Source of the DNA: Stereum hirsutum FP-91666 SS1
Lineage: Eukaryota > Basidiomycota > Agaricomycetes > Russulales > Stereaceae
NCBI RefSeq assembly: GCF_000264905.1
Contig: NW_006763144.1
Coordinates: forward strand, 124,001 to 188,000
Direction of reading: 5' to 3'
Length of the DNA: 64,000 nt
Made by a program: the position numbers and the translations under genes. Below the pieces are notes generated by a model. That model did no database searches. It had not been told where the DNA came from and was given only the letters and a program-made list of their open reading frames with translations. This document shows, piece by piece, positions 35,983 through 47,100 of this stretch; position 1 is the first letter of the stretch; every line of letters begins with the position of its first letter.

Positions 35983-36831
35983 TGTGCGATAGAGAGGCTC
36001 CAATCGACGAAGCGACTCGCGGCACACGTATGTGAGGTACCGGAGGTGGGCGCCCGGAGGGCGCCCGTGAAGAAGCCCGGAGGCGTGAGATTCGAGCAGG
36101 ACGGACGGGACGAGGGCGGGTTACATGAACGAGTAACGAACGATGCGAGACCCAAAGAAAAAGGAAAAGGGGCGACCGACTAGGAACTGAAAGACGAAAC
36201 ACAAAACGGTGAAACTGAGAGTCATAACTTGAAGGACGCGATGAGGCAAAACCGAGGCTCGAAATCTACTTTTATGTGGGAGGTAACGTACGTATGGACA
36301 GTGACGCATGGGAAAACCTTCCTTTTGTGGTGGGTCACACGGCCGTGCGACCCGGATTAAGTATGAGTGCCACGACGAAGTTAGAATGGCGCGAAAGAGA
36401 CCGATACGGAAACAGAATGTTCAGGAAACTCAAATAATAAGTGTTTTTTATGGGATAAAGCGGCAGCGCGACCACGCATGTCGAGGGAGCATTAAAACGG
36501 TGAAAAGCAGGGCACAGAGCGTCATTAAAGTAGGAAGAGGAATAGAGAAATCAAACAGAGAAAAGGATGTGGGCGGGCGGGTACCGAAAAAAGAGCTCGT
36601 GTGCCTGCGAGAAAGACAAAGAGGTAAGACATGGATCTAGAAAGACGCCGGGGGCGTGTAATAAAAGAAGTACCGACCTGCAGGGACGACGAGGTGACTG
36701 AGGAGCAAAAACTGCGTCCAGCGGGCCACATCCCTATACCACAGGTCGGCATTCTCCGTCGCGGGACTCATCTCGGGGGCCGAGGCGCACGCGTCGTGGA
36801 CGGCGCGGGAAAATCAGATCAGATTGATCTA
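35983..36831. other. intergenic, purine-rich region left of a transposon
   Basis: The plus strand from about 36140 to 36660 is strongly purine-rich. A possible 58-residue minus-strand frame (36771 to 36525, one intron) begins MSPATENADLWYRDVARW; it is too weak to call. Confidence 0.35.
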
Positions 36832-36939
36832 AAGACTAAGACAGAGCCCAGTCATAACCAGGGTCATCACGTGAGACGCCACAGTCACGCAAGAGCGGCC
36901 CAAAGGCCTTTTGGCGGAGCAAAGCGTGACGGAGTCAAA

Positions 36940-37065
36940 GCTTTTCTATGCCCTCCGGAAAGAGGGGCGAAAAAATTAAACTGCTCGCGCCAGATTGTAA
37001 TCTGAACATTCATTGAATATCTGGCGCGAGCAGATTTTGCTGCAAGATCACATATGTAGAGGGCA
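36940..37065. repeat. nested inverted repeats in the transposon 5' leader
   Basis: TTTTCTATGCCCTC near 36942 pairs with GAGGGCATAGAA near 37058. Inside it, CTGCTCGCGCCAGAT (36981) pairs perfectly with ATCTGGCGCGAGCAG (37018-37032) around a 22-base loop. This could be a transposase binding site or an RNA hairpin in the leader. Confidence 0.55.
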
Positions 37066-37183
37066 TAGAATTTTAACCTCTGAAGGTGGCGAGCGTCTAA
37101 ATTACATCGACGCGTCGCGTCGCGGTGAACTCTTGTAAAGATGTAAACTACCTTCGTACACAATCAACTCCCTACATTCTATA

Positions 37184-39959
37184 ATGGGCAGACGAAAAAA
37201 CGCTGCTGCATACAAAGCAAAGATCAAGAACCTTGGGCTATCAATTGAAAAAAAAGGCCGACAGCTGTTATTGAAGAAAAACAGGGACAAGGTGAACGAG
37301 GTGAGTACTGCCAGTGAACGGGATACTTTGATTGATACCCACCTGCAATAAACATGACAACAGGCCTCTGGACAGCCCCTGCCCCAGTACACAGAGTCTG
37401 TCGAGCAGTATGTCGAGCCACGAACACCTCCAAGCACACCACACCGAGAAAACATGCCGCTCCATGGCAGCCCCATGCAAATTTCGCCAACAACTCATAA
37501 TGCCGTGCAGACACTACGTACCCCTTTGACTACACCAAGTCGTCTTCGTCGAATCCTAGACCACCTGACTCCCAAGTCGAGGCGCACATCGAGAAGCCCT
37601 CACAAGGTGTCCATGAGCCCTTGTCTAGCAAGCACCGTTCCAGCCTCACCGACCCCTTCTCGGATCCTCCATCCCACCAATCTCGATTATATAACACCTA
37701 GGACATCAAAAAAGGGGAAGTCAGTGACAGTGGAAGAGGTAGATGATGAAGAAGACGTGGCGAGGCGGCTCAAGTTTGAGGAAATGAACGGGCACGTACT
37801 TTTTACAGAAGATGTCGATCCACTGGTGTACGATCCTCTGGATGACCCGACTCTGGAGCATTTTGAGAGTGACGAAGAATCGGAGGGAGGTACGTTGGAG
37901 GAGGAAGAGGACGACAACCCGCCACTTCGTCTGTTTCGAGGTCAATCAGAGGTTCGCGAGCTACTCGGTGTTTTGGGAGGCGGTGTTTGGGGAGCACAGG
38001 AGCGAGAGCGAAGGGGACTCACTGCAAACCAACGACTCGAGGGGCCTTTGCCTCCACCAGGACCATTCCGGCCGGTGACCCCACCACCATTTATCCCCCA
38101 TGAACCCACCTCCTCTGGTCGTTTCGTCCCTCCACCTTCCCGTGACGATGCAAGAAACGCTTGCGCGGACCTAACACACATCCTTAACCCGAGACGCACC
38201 ACAGGTGTCGGCCACAAGCCTTTCCCGTTCCAGAAGGACGACGTACTCCGGGAGAGACTTACGATGATGCGGATGGCTCTGATGTTGTACACGAGTGGAG
38301 AGAGCCCGATGACCTGGAGTAAAGCGACGGAAGAGGCAGTTAGATTATCTCCGAGGAAGAAGGGAAAGGCTTCGACCCATTCCGTCGAGCAATTGCGCGT
38401 GTGGCTACGCACCTTCATCGATGACCGTGAACAATTACCGTTCAACCTATACGGAACATGGAGCGTCAGCATGTTGGAGGATGGGGATCTCGCACAGGAG
38501 CTCTTCAACCACCTACAGTCAATCGGGGCCTACGTTCGCGCTCAGGACATCGTCGATTATCTTGCTCGTCCTGAGGTTCGAGCACGCCACAACCTGAAGG
38601 ATACAGTCGGACTATCGACAGCGAAGCGTTGGATGCACATAATGGACTATCGCTGGAAGAAAACACCGAGCGGTCAGTACGTCGACGGACACGAGCGCGA
38701 AGACGTTGTTCAGTATCGACAGAAAAAGTTTTTACCGACCTTATTCGAGCTCTTGGCGAACGCGCAAATTTGGAAGGAAGGTGTGGCGGAAGCAAGAGGG
38801 AATCCACCCGAACGATGGACGATTATATGGTACCACGACGAAAGCACCTTCTACGCACATGATCGACGGATTGTTCGTTGGGTATGGAAGGGAGAGACAG
38901 CGAAGCCGAGGGCAAAGGGGCAGGGTTCGTCGTTGATGGTCGCAGATTTTATCTCGGCGGACTACGGTTGGCTATCGTCGCCTGACGGAACCAAAACGGC
39001 TCGGGTCTTGTTCAAGGCCGGTGGCTCGCGCGACGGATACTTCACTAATGAAGAGATTCTTGATCAAGTGGAGAAGGCCATGGACGTACTGGAGGAATTC
39101 TACCCAAACGAAAACCACATCTTCATCTTCGACAATGCTTCCACTCATCAAAAGCGCGCCGACGATGCACTATCTGCTCGCAAGATGTCCAAAAAACCGA
39201 GCAAGCCAGAGACGAACTTCATGGTCGAAAGGACGAAGCGCGATGGGAACAACAAGATCGTTTACGACAGTACCACGAAGAAGCCTGTGAAAGAGAAGAT
39301 CAAGATGCAAGATGCCGAGTTTCGTGGACTACCACAGCCACTGTACTTCCCATCTGATCATCCGACACACCCGGGTCTCTTCAAGGGAATGGCACAGCTA
39401 CTTGTCGAACGCGGGCACACGAACGCACCTTCCCTTCGAGCCGAGTGCGCCAAGTTCAAGTGTAAGCCAGGAGCAACGAACTGCTGCTGCCGCCGCCTAC
39501 TGTACAGCGAGCCTGACTTCGTGAATGTGGAATCCTTGCTCGAGACGCGATGCCGGGAGCGGGGCTTCTCATGTCTGTTTCTCCCGAAATTCCATCCCGA
39601 GCTGAACCCGATCGAGCAATGCTGGGGATTCGCCAAGCGTATCTACAGGATGTATCCGAAATCGTCCACAGAGGCCGAGCTCGAGATCAACGTGAAGTCT
39701 GCCCTTGCCGAGGTCAAGACAGAGCAGATTCGAAGGTGAGTAGTAGCCCATGTCGGCGTAGAGATCATTGAGCGACACTGGCTGACATGCATTCTTGGAC
39801 GTCAGGTTTGCTAATCGGTCCATACGATTTGGCAATCTGTATTTGGAAGGCAACCTCAATGGGAAGCAAGCTGCTTGGGCGGCGCGGAAGTACGCCGGAC
39901 ATCGAACCATTCCAGACATGGAGAAGCTTCTCGAGGAGGTTGTGCAAAAGAAAATTTGA
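37184..39959 (+). CDS. DDE superfamily transposase
   Basis: Three exons (37184-37300, 37364-39735, 39806-39959) encode 880 residues without interruption. The N-terminus MGRRKNAAAYKAKIKNLGL is basic, followed by a Pro/Ser-rich segment, an acidic patch (VEEVDDEEDVARR) and an all-helical DNA-binding-like region (WLRTFIDDREQLPFNLYGTW, AKRWMHIMDYRWKK). The RNase-H-like catalytic core has the first Asp in IIWYHDESTFYAHDRR, the second in IFIFDNASTHQKRADD and the Glu in KFHPELNPIEQCWGFAKR. A Cys-rich insertion CAKFKCKPGATNCCCRRLL lies between the second Asp and the Glu. The order and spacing fit the DDE_3-type, Tc1/mariner-related endonucleases widespread in basidiomycetes. Catalytic residues and splice sites are intact, so it may still be functional. 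Confidence 0.92.
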
Positions 39960-40195
39960 CAGATTTTATTTCGTGTTTCTTAGTGCGAGCGTATACCGTG
40001 TACATTGATCCTATCTACGTCGGACTTTAATTGAGGTGCAATGCTACATGTTCGGAACTCTATCTCGTCGATCTGCAACCATACCTCCGCCGGGTGTTCG
40101 CCACAGCACAGGCCGCGAAAGACTCGCCGCGCGTCACAAGCGCGTCACACTGCACGTGATGACCCTGTTTATGACTGGGCTCTGTCTAGTCTTGT

Positions 40196-40346
40196 CCAAT
40201 TTGGAGGCCTTTTGCGGGCCGCCTCCGCGCTTGCCTCATATGGAAATGCTGCACGCGGGACAGGACCGTCTGGAGCTCCGTCCCCGCGCGCAACATGTCC
40301 ATAAGAGGCAGGCGCGGAGGCGGCCCGCAAAAGGCCTCCAAATTGG
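40196..40346. repeat. 151-bp near-perfect palindrome adjoining the transposon
   Basis: The left arm begins CCAATTTGGAGGCCTTTTGC and continues GGGCCGCCTCCGCGC. The right arm is its exact reverse complement, ending at 40346. The arms are at least 35 bp around a loop of about 75 bp that is itself partly symmetric. It starts two bases after the transposon's right end. It is probably a fold-back MITE. Confidence 0.75.
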
Positions 40347-40414
40347 AACAGCCGTTATATGAGTGAACGATTCCCTTCACGTCAAATATAACGGATGGTC
40401 AGAGCCTAGGCTCT
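40347..40414. repeat. dispersed repeat, copy 1
   Basis: Contains CGTTATATGAGTGAACGATT, then TTCACG, TCAAATATAACGG and TGGTCAGAGCCTAGG. The same order occurs on the opposite strand at about 58325-58392. CCGTTATAT and ATATAACGG form an internal inverted repeat. Confidence 0.65.
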
Positions 40415-41652
40415 GTCTTACTTCGCACGAATTGGACTTGTGAAAACAACCGTCTTAACTCGACAAACTCAAGAGTCAAGACTATAGCCCTTCTAGTGAT
40501 AGGAGAAAGTAATCAGCTTAGATTCGATGTGCAGTCTAACCTCAGGTCTATGAACGTTTGCCCAGAGATGAGCGTGCAGGACTGAGAAAGTGCAGGAAGA
40601 CGTTCCTGTTAGTCGAAGTCACGCGCACATGTTGAAGCGGAGCCCGGACCGGACGGCGGATCTGACAATCCGGTGGCGTTTGTATCGTTTTGTTGTTGCT
40701 TGTTGTTGCCTTAGCAACTGCCTCCCTTTTCCCTGCTCAATCTGACAGGTGTCACGGTTATTCTACACTCTCGGCTTTCTGTCATGGCGGAGACATTCGT
40801 GTGTCACTGCTTATTGTGCTCATACGACATATCCCAGAGAAAGCCTCTTCTCGAACTCCGTCCTCAGACAGCCTGAGGTAAGTACTTTGTAAGTACTGAA
40901 CCGAGGGCACAGAATGTGTAAACATTCGGCCCCCTATCTTGGAGACGTCGACCGGTCGGAGACCTTGTCAAGTATCAGTGCGCAGCAGCGATGTACTTTC
41001 CCTGATTAGATGAGACAATTTTGACACAGTTGCATCATGGTAAAATGTCTTGGAGATCGTTCCCATCATTGCGGGTTGTGTGCTGCGCGCTGTTCTGGGC
41101 GTCGGAGGGGTAAATAAGAGGAAGTACGCAGACAGAGTGACAGTTTCAGTATATGCCTCTTCGATGTGAGTCTTTTTGTTTTTGCCCTTCGAAAAGCAAG
41201 AGTTCACCGTACCTAACTTTACAGGATCTCCATCGAGTCGCGCTTCTGCAAGATATGCAACCTCTTCACAAGGACGTTCCGGCCTCTCAAGTTGAACGTG
41301 GCCTGTTTTCTAGAAAACATATCAGTACCACCAAGGTTCGCTTGTGCATAGAGGATCGAAATCATTATTGCCTGCGGTTGTAAGGCCCTCTGGGCTAGCT
41401 CGTCGTTCTAGACGCAGCACCCGGTGGGCGCTTGCCTTGGCATTCCGTTCGTCCGTGCCTCCTCCGAAAAAATATATCTTAAAACATACCACATCAAGTA
41501 TAAAGCCTATACAGGTATATGCTCGGTCCTCCATTGTCTTCGAGTTTCTTGTCTTTTCTTCGATTTCCTTCCGTTTACCTGCGTCACTTGACTGTTGACT
41601 GCCCGACTGACCTTTTCGTTCTCTACATACGCTCCCTGGACTCATATTGAAT
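40415..41652. other. intergenic region upstream of the second pectate lyase
   Basis: No gene or repeat was recognised. It should contain the pectate lyase promoter. Confidence 0.35.
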
Positions 41653-43270
41653 ATGAAGTGGATTACTCCTCTTGTTTTCTTTACTCTCTTCCAACTCGTC
41701 TCGGTCAGTCCCCGATCCTCTGCTTGTGGACCACGGTCCGACGCTGATACCGAATTTGCACATCATTAGGCTCGTCCTGCATTCGAGTTCGGAAGACGTG
41801 CATCTTCCTCCTCTTCTTCCAGCATCTCTGCATCTAGCACCAAGTCTGTGTCTACATCTGTTCGAGCCACCTCAACCTCATCCACCAAGAGCGTCTCGGC
41901 TTCTGCTTCAAAGAGCTCTTCCACAAGCGCTGCAGCCTCTTCCTCCACTGCTTCTTCTTCCAATTCTACCAGCTCTAGCACTGCGGCAGCTGATGATGTG
42001 GCCTCGGTCGGTTACGCCACACTGAATGGCGGGTATGTACTTTTCCTTTCTATTCTTGCCCTCCGGTGCATTCGAATTGGACTTACGATGTTGTGTGGCG
42101 GCTAAATTCATAGTACCTCTGGCGGCTCCGGCGGTACTAGCACCACTGTCACCACGCTCGATGAGTTGACATCTGCTGTCGAGGGCTCTGACTCCAAGAT
42201 CGTTATCATCTCCGGTCCGTTCTCTTCCTCCATCCGTTCTCCTCTACCGTGTTTTGACATGATTTGGGCAGGTACCATTACTGGTAATGATGTCGTCCGC
42301 GTTGGTTCTAACACCACTGTCCTCGGTGCTGCTGGTGCTTGTGCGTAAACTACCATTTCTGTTCTCCGTGTCAGTACGCTGATGGTTAGGGATCATTGCA
42401 GCGCTCGAGGGCGTTGGTCTCCGCGTCTATCAAGAGTCGAATGTCATCATCCGTAACATCGCTATCTCCAAGGTACTCGCGGAGGCCGGAGATGCTATTG
42501 GTATACAGGAGGCATCTCAAGTTTGGGTTGACCATGTTGATCTGTCGAGCGACATGGACCACGATAAGGTTCGAGTCTACCCACTACGCGGGTTCAATTA
42601 TTGTCCTTGCGACCTACCACACATTCTACATCTTTAGGATTACTACGACGGTCTCCTCGACATCACACACGGCTCGAACGGTGTTACTGTCACCAACTCA
42701 AAGTTGCATGATCACTGGAAGGCTTCGCTCGTCGGCCACTCTGACAGCAATGGAGATGAGGATGTCGCTATCACCGTCACGTATGCTAACAACTGGTGGA
42801 CGAACCTGAACTCGAGGACTCCTTCATTCAGGTTTGGCACGGGTACGTTTCAGTCCATTACTTCGTTATATGAGTGACGAGGATACTGACTAGGCGGGCT
42901 GTGTGCAGGACATATATACAATAACTATTATGAGTCAAACAGTGACGGGATTAACACTCGTGATGGTATGTTATAATCTTCCAACCCTCCGTCCTCTCAC
43001 CATTTCTGTGGCCGAAATTATTTCCCTACCCTTGGCATAACAGGTGCACAACTCCTCGTCGAGAATAACGTCTTCGTGAGTGTCGACAAACCTCTCTACT
43101 CGGTCGACGAAGAAGGCTACGCCGTCTCCAACGGCAACGACTTCGGTGACGGCGAGGATACCGCTGACGCTGGTACTTTCACCACCGCTCCCTACGATTA
43201 CGATCTGTTGGACGCGACTGAGGTGGCGGCGTCGGTGATGGCGAGCGCGGGTGCGACGTTGTCCTTCTAA
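41653..43270 (+). CDS. secreted pectate lyase PL1 with Ser-rich N-terminal linker
   Basis: Extracellular pectate lyase and paralogue of the minus-strand gene at 25059-26518. The signal peptide MKWITPLVFFTLFQLVSA is followed by RPAFEFGRRA and a Ser/Thr/Ala-rich stretch of about 75 residues, likely an O-glycosylated spacer. The beta-helix then reads DDVASVGYATLNGG, IVIISGTITGNDVVRVGSN, VWVDHVDLSSDMDHDKDYYD, LHDHWKASLVGHSDSN, NSRTPSFRFGTGHIYNNYYE and AQLLVENNVFVS. It ends VMASAGATLSF-stop. The Ca2+-binding Asp cluster and the catalytic-region Arg (SRTPSFR) are kept. Exon junctions match the paralogue, so the two arose by duplication; the linker was gained or lost afterwards. It is about 400 residues. 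It is convergent with DCC1. Confidence 0.94.
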
Positions 43271-43654
43271 ACACACCTTCCATCTCCCATCTCTATTTCG
43301 TATTTATTTGGGCCGCCCAAGGAATTGTGCAAGGCTGCCCGGAGGAGAGAAAAGCTTGGTATGAAGCTGTCGTTTGATTGTGGCGAGATTTGTTAGTTTC
43401 AGATTTCTTTGAGCTTCATAGGTTTCATAATTCGGTATCAATCTTCATGGGGTGCTGGGGACGTGGCAGGCTCATGTATCATTCACTCCTTTACAATTCA
43501 CATTCACTTTGCCCTCTATGATGGATACGGGGGTCGTACGGGCACCTGGTGTGGAGTATAAGTTGTACTTCAAGTTCAATTCAGCAACAGGTAGTACTAT
43601 ACGATCTTGGTGGGTCACTGGACGGCGCCACGCGTTATACGCCTCGCATGCCCA
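43271..43654. other. convergent 3' spacer
   Basis: A 384-bp spacer between pectate lyase and DCC1. Nothing was recognised. Confidence 0.3.
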
Positions 43655-45140
43655 TCATCTCGCTCTCGCCGTATACCACATCCCATCCTTCTCGCTCATA
43701 CCCCTTGCATACTTCAAAAGCAATCTATCCCTCTCCTTCCCATCTACCGCCACATCCTGCAAAAATGGAATGATATCGCTGGCCTTCCATTTGGACCGAG
43801 TGAGAAAGAGATCGGCGAAGAGAGCTGGTGGGTCCGTGGGAAGCAAAGAGCGGGGGAAGTAGGTTAAGAGGTTCGGCGGTGCTGAACTGGACGTGGCGGC
43901 CAGAGGGGAGGGATTGGAGAGGTAGTTCCCCTAAAACATTGGGAATGACAGGTTAGAGACTATCATGGTAGAAGCCGACGAAGGAGCATACCGAGAGTAG
44001 GGAGAGGGAGACGTGTGAGGCGAAGGTGTCTCCTACAGCGTTGCGCCACTTGTTCAAGAACGCGTTCTCTTCGATCGAGTCGTCCTATATCAGTAGCACA
44101 ATATTGTTGGTTCTCTCGCACGAAACATATGAGGCGGAATGATGTACCTTATAATGCCGCAAAGTGCCCAGCCCAACCTCCCCAACAACACTTTCCACGT
44201 CCATCCTCCACCTTCCATCCTCCGAGTTCATCTCTCCAAACCAGCCCATGACTTGTTCGGTGACTCGTCTCTGGATCTCATGCTCTTCGAGTGCTCTGGT
44301 AAGTTCTACGACTGTGGCTGATTCATGCTTTTGTTGTGTGGAGACGAGGCAAGTGAGAATAAGCTCGAGGACGGTATGGAGATAGGAGGGTGACATGGGT
44401 CGAAGGTTGCCTAAGAAGCATGTTTGAGCTTGTAGGATATGGGACAAATATGTTTGGAAACTCGCCATCGATGACGAGTATTCGTTTCTCCCGTATAGAG
44501 GCTGCTAGCTCTTGCTCGCTAGCCTGCAGCTCCTCCCTCGCCTGCTCATAGCTGAATCTTGGCCGCTTCCTCTATTCAGTAGATCAGTACTGTCGTGACT
44601 CAAAGTTTGCATAAGTATAGAAGATACAGACAAGCCTACCGTCATCGCCCTCATCGTAATCTTCGTCTTCGTGGCCCTCCTCCCACTCCATCCCTCTCAA
44701 TAGTCCCCTCAACCGATGTAACCGCGGCACGGCAGGTACGAGCTCCAGAATTTCATTCAAACTCTCCTGTATCACAATCGCGTCCGCTTCCTGGGGCTTT
44801 CCACCTCCATCAGTGTCCATAGCATCATCGTTCCTATCGTATACGCGTGGCGTTATGACAAGGACTGAGTTGGAAAGGACGACGGATCGGATGGCGTAAG
44901 TTTTGTTGGAAGTGCAGAGAACAGCGTCCTCATCTCGTCCGCCTTTGATGGATAATCTGGCAGAACAATCCCGTCAGCGTCCACTTGTTCCAAATGTGAC
45001 AATGCTAGGACTTACTCTAGTTCATTTCCCGCAGCTGAAGTGGATTCGATCAGCTGAAGCAGCTCTGCAGGGAGCTCTAAGAGACGGTAGGAACCGCTGG
45101 CAATCGACTCTGATGAGTACTGCAAGTCAACTGAGACCAT
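43655..45140 (-). CDS. DCC1: sister chromatid cohesion protein Dcc1
   Basis: Subunit of the alternative clamp loader Ctf18-Dcc1-Ctf8-RFC, which acts with PCNA at replication forks to support cohesion. The N-terminus is MVSVDLQYSSESIASGSYRL, then LLELPAELLQLIEST, LSIKGGRDEDAVLCTSNKTY, AIRSVVLSNSVLVITP, a predicted linker rich in Asp/Glu, RKRPRFSYEQAREEL and winged-helix-like repeats (VVELTRALEEHEIQRRV, ALFADLFLTRSKWKASDIIP). It ends LLLKYARGMSEKDGMWYTARAR, the family's conserved C-terminal block. About six exons give roughly 400 residues. The Dcc1 call rests on the overall order plus the W-K-x-x-DIxPFLQD and LLLKYAR motifs. Four MluI cell-cycle boxes lie 58-109 bases upstream, which fits S-phase transcription. 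Confidence 0.85.
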
Positions 45141-45197
45141 ATCTAAAAATTTTCAGATTTATACGTGTTTTGCCAAGGTCCTGTCATCTGCAGAGGG

Positions 45198-45249
45198 ACG
45201 CGTTCGGATGAGAAGAGACGAGACGCGTTTGACGCGTGACGTCACGCGT
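45198..45249. promoter_or_regulatory. cluster of four ACGCGT (MCB) boxes with a CRE-like palindrome
   Basis: ACGCGT occurs at 45198, 45223, 45232 and 45244. The last two flank TGACGTCA to make the 18-bp palindrome ACGCGTGACGTCACGCGT (45232-45249). It lies just upstream of the minus-strand DCC1 start at 45140. In yeasts MCB boxes are bound by MBF and drive G1/S genes for DNA synthesis and cohesion. Confidence 0.65.
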
Positions 45250-47100
45250 TTTCTGGCCGTACATACGGACGTTTCCGGATGTTCAAACTCCGCTGGTCTT
45301 TGCTTGCGCCCGCCGCGGTTTCTTCTCTCTTTTGGTCTATCATGATCAGGCACTTTGAAACGCTCATACTTCGTAGGGTTTGGTCTCTGTTCTAGGCGAC
45401 ATGCAATCTCTTTATCGAGAATCTAAGTTGAGTGTCTTTTAGCTTCCAGCCATGGCAACTTCAAGGTCTGGGTCTCTCCAATTCCGAGTCTTACAATCGG
45501 CAGTGGGCAGTACTGGCCGCGGTCGGAGTCGTCTGATGTGCTGCATCATTTGGGCTCATGGGAGCACCTTTTACGTTCTTGCTGCTCAGAACAGCGTGTT
45601 ATCGAAAGAAAGAAAAACGTCGGACCGAGCCTAGCTCAACGACTGAGCCGACGCCTCGTCGCTGTCTAATCGACCATCTGCGCCCCTGCCAGCACACAGG
45701 AATTATTGTGCCATCCCAGTTACCGCGTACATCTCTCACACTGCCGAACATTTTTATTGGATTGGCCATTCGAGTTAATGAGTGCGATTGGGCTGAACAG
45801 ACGGAGCCTTTCAGACCAACATTGATGTTGAATATTGATCATTGATGCTGATCTTAGGACGTGCCTATCCATGCGCCAGCCTGTTTCATGGATTCATGGG
45901 CGGTCTAATAGGTAAAGTAAGCCTCGCTGGCATCCCCATTTTGATGTGGTCATGGTCGGATCAAATCCAGCTACGACCGTGTTGATGTCGAGACTTTGAC
46001 GTTCAACCCTCTCCGACGCCCAGCCCTCGTCAAACACTGTAACATTGGGCATGGTATTCTGGGTACTGATGACAGCCAAATATCCTTATTTGTTTGCAGT
46101 TGAGGCCTACGAGCGACTGTGACATCCTTTGACGACGCAGAACGCAGAAAAAGCGTCATAATCAGTCGAAATTCGGAGCGCATTCTGCGATTATTTCGTC
46201 TAGATTGGTTGCCAACGGCTCTATGTGTGATGGGACGTAGTTGAGGGCCCATGGGGGCCTATCAAAAGACTTTTTCGAGCAGGACAACTGCTGTTCATCT
46301 TGGCACTGTTTCATTCTATGCAAGCCTACGTATGCACATCCCAAACACCGGTCTCATAACGATCATCGGTTTTTCTATCAGTGGTCTTGCACATGTCCCC
46401 TGATCCGCATGGCCTAAGCGCGTGTAGCTAGATGCCAAGGCACATCCGCTGGCACAAACGTTCTAGTAGGTGTACATTCACTGATCGGACAAGAGCACGA
46501 GCATTGCGGGGAAACTTCCGAAAGCGACGACGGTGAGATCCAGACCGTCGGTGTACATGTTGATAGTCATTCGGTGTTCTGTCTCGCTCTGTTGTTGAAT
46601 CTCAGGTTGAACCAAGCTCGATTTCTACCACTCCCGAGGGAGATCCAGAAAGTCTCCGCGATTTCTATTACCTATAGGAATACCTTTCATCAACCCCCTA
46701 GCTCATCTAATGATTATCTGCGACATTGTCTCATAACCATGCTGTCCACACTTCGTGCCTATCTTTTTGGGCCTGACCGGTGCCTCGTCTTGACAGGTCT
46801 TGACACATGTTCATAGGGGAAATCGAGCCACGGATAGATTTATTCGACGATCCACAGACGTCCTTCAGTCCAGAATGCATACAACAGCGGCTAGAGGTAA
46901 CGAAAGAGCATGCGTCCATTTGTTCGCCCTGGTTTGGTTCCGAAAAAAATTATGTCCAGGCCACAAACTACTCAAAGGACCGATGGTTCGCCATGTGTAG
47001 CTTTTTTATGTGGTCTGCGGGTGCAGGTATAAAAGCAGCACGAAAAGTGCTTAAGGACTGCAGCTTACTCCCAAGCCCTTCTGCATCTCCAACGTTAACC
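45250..47100. other. 1.85-kb intergenic region
   Basis: No gene is supported. A minus-strand open frame near 45894-46079 (MAVISTQNTMPNVTVFDEGW) looks mildly protein-like but has no partner exons. Confidence 0.35.
47028..47065 (+). promoter_or_regulatory. TATA box and initiator-like motif of glycopeptide gene 1
   Basis: TATAAAA at 47028 and GACTGCAGCT at 47056, 28 bases apart. The same pair with the same spacing precedes the second glycopeptide gene. Confidence 0.55.

Larger units (their letters stand above)
36832..40194 (+). mobile_element. complete DDE DNA transposon with terminal inverted repeats
   Basis: About 3.36 kb. The terminal repeats start AAGACTA(A)GACAGAGCCC and run inward through AGTCATAA, CAGGGTCATCACGTG. 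The best-matching 34 bp lie at 36840-36873 and 40153-40186 with one mismatch; a one-base indel separates the outer few bases. One intact transposase gene (37184-39959) fills the interior. The 5' leader has nested hairpins at about 36940-37065. A TA target duplication is suggested but offset by one base on the left, so the exact ends are uncertain. Intact ends and gene suggest recent activity. Confidence 0.8.
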
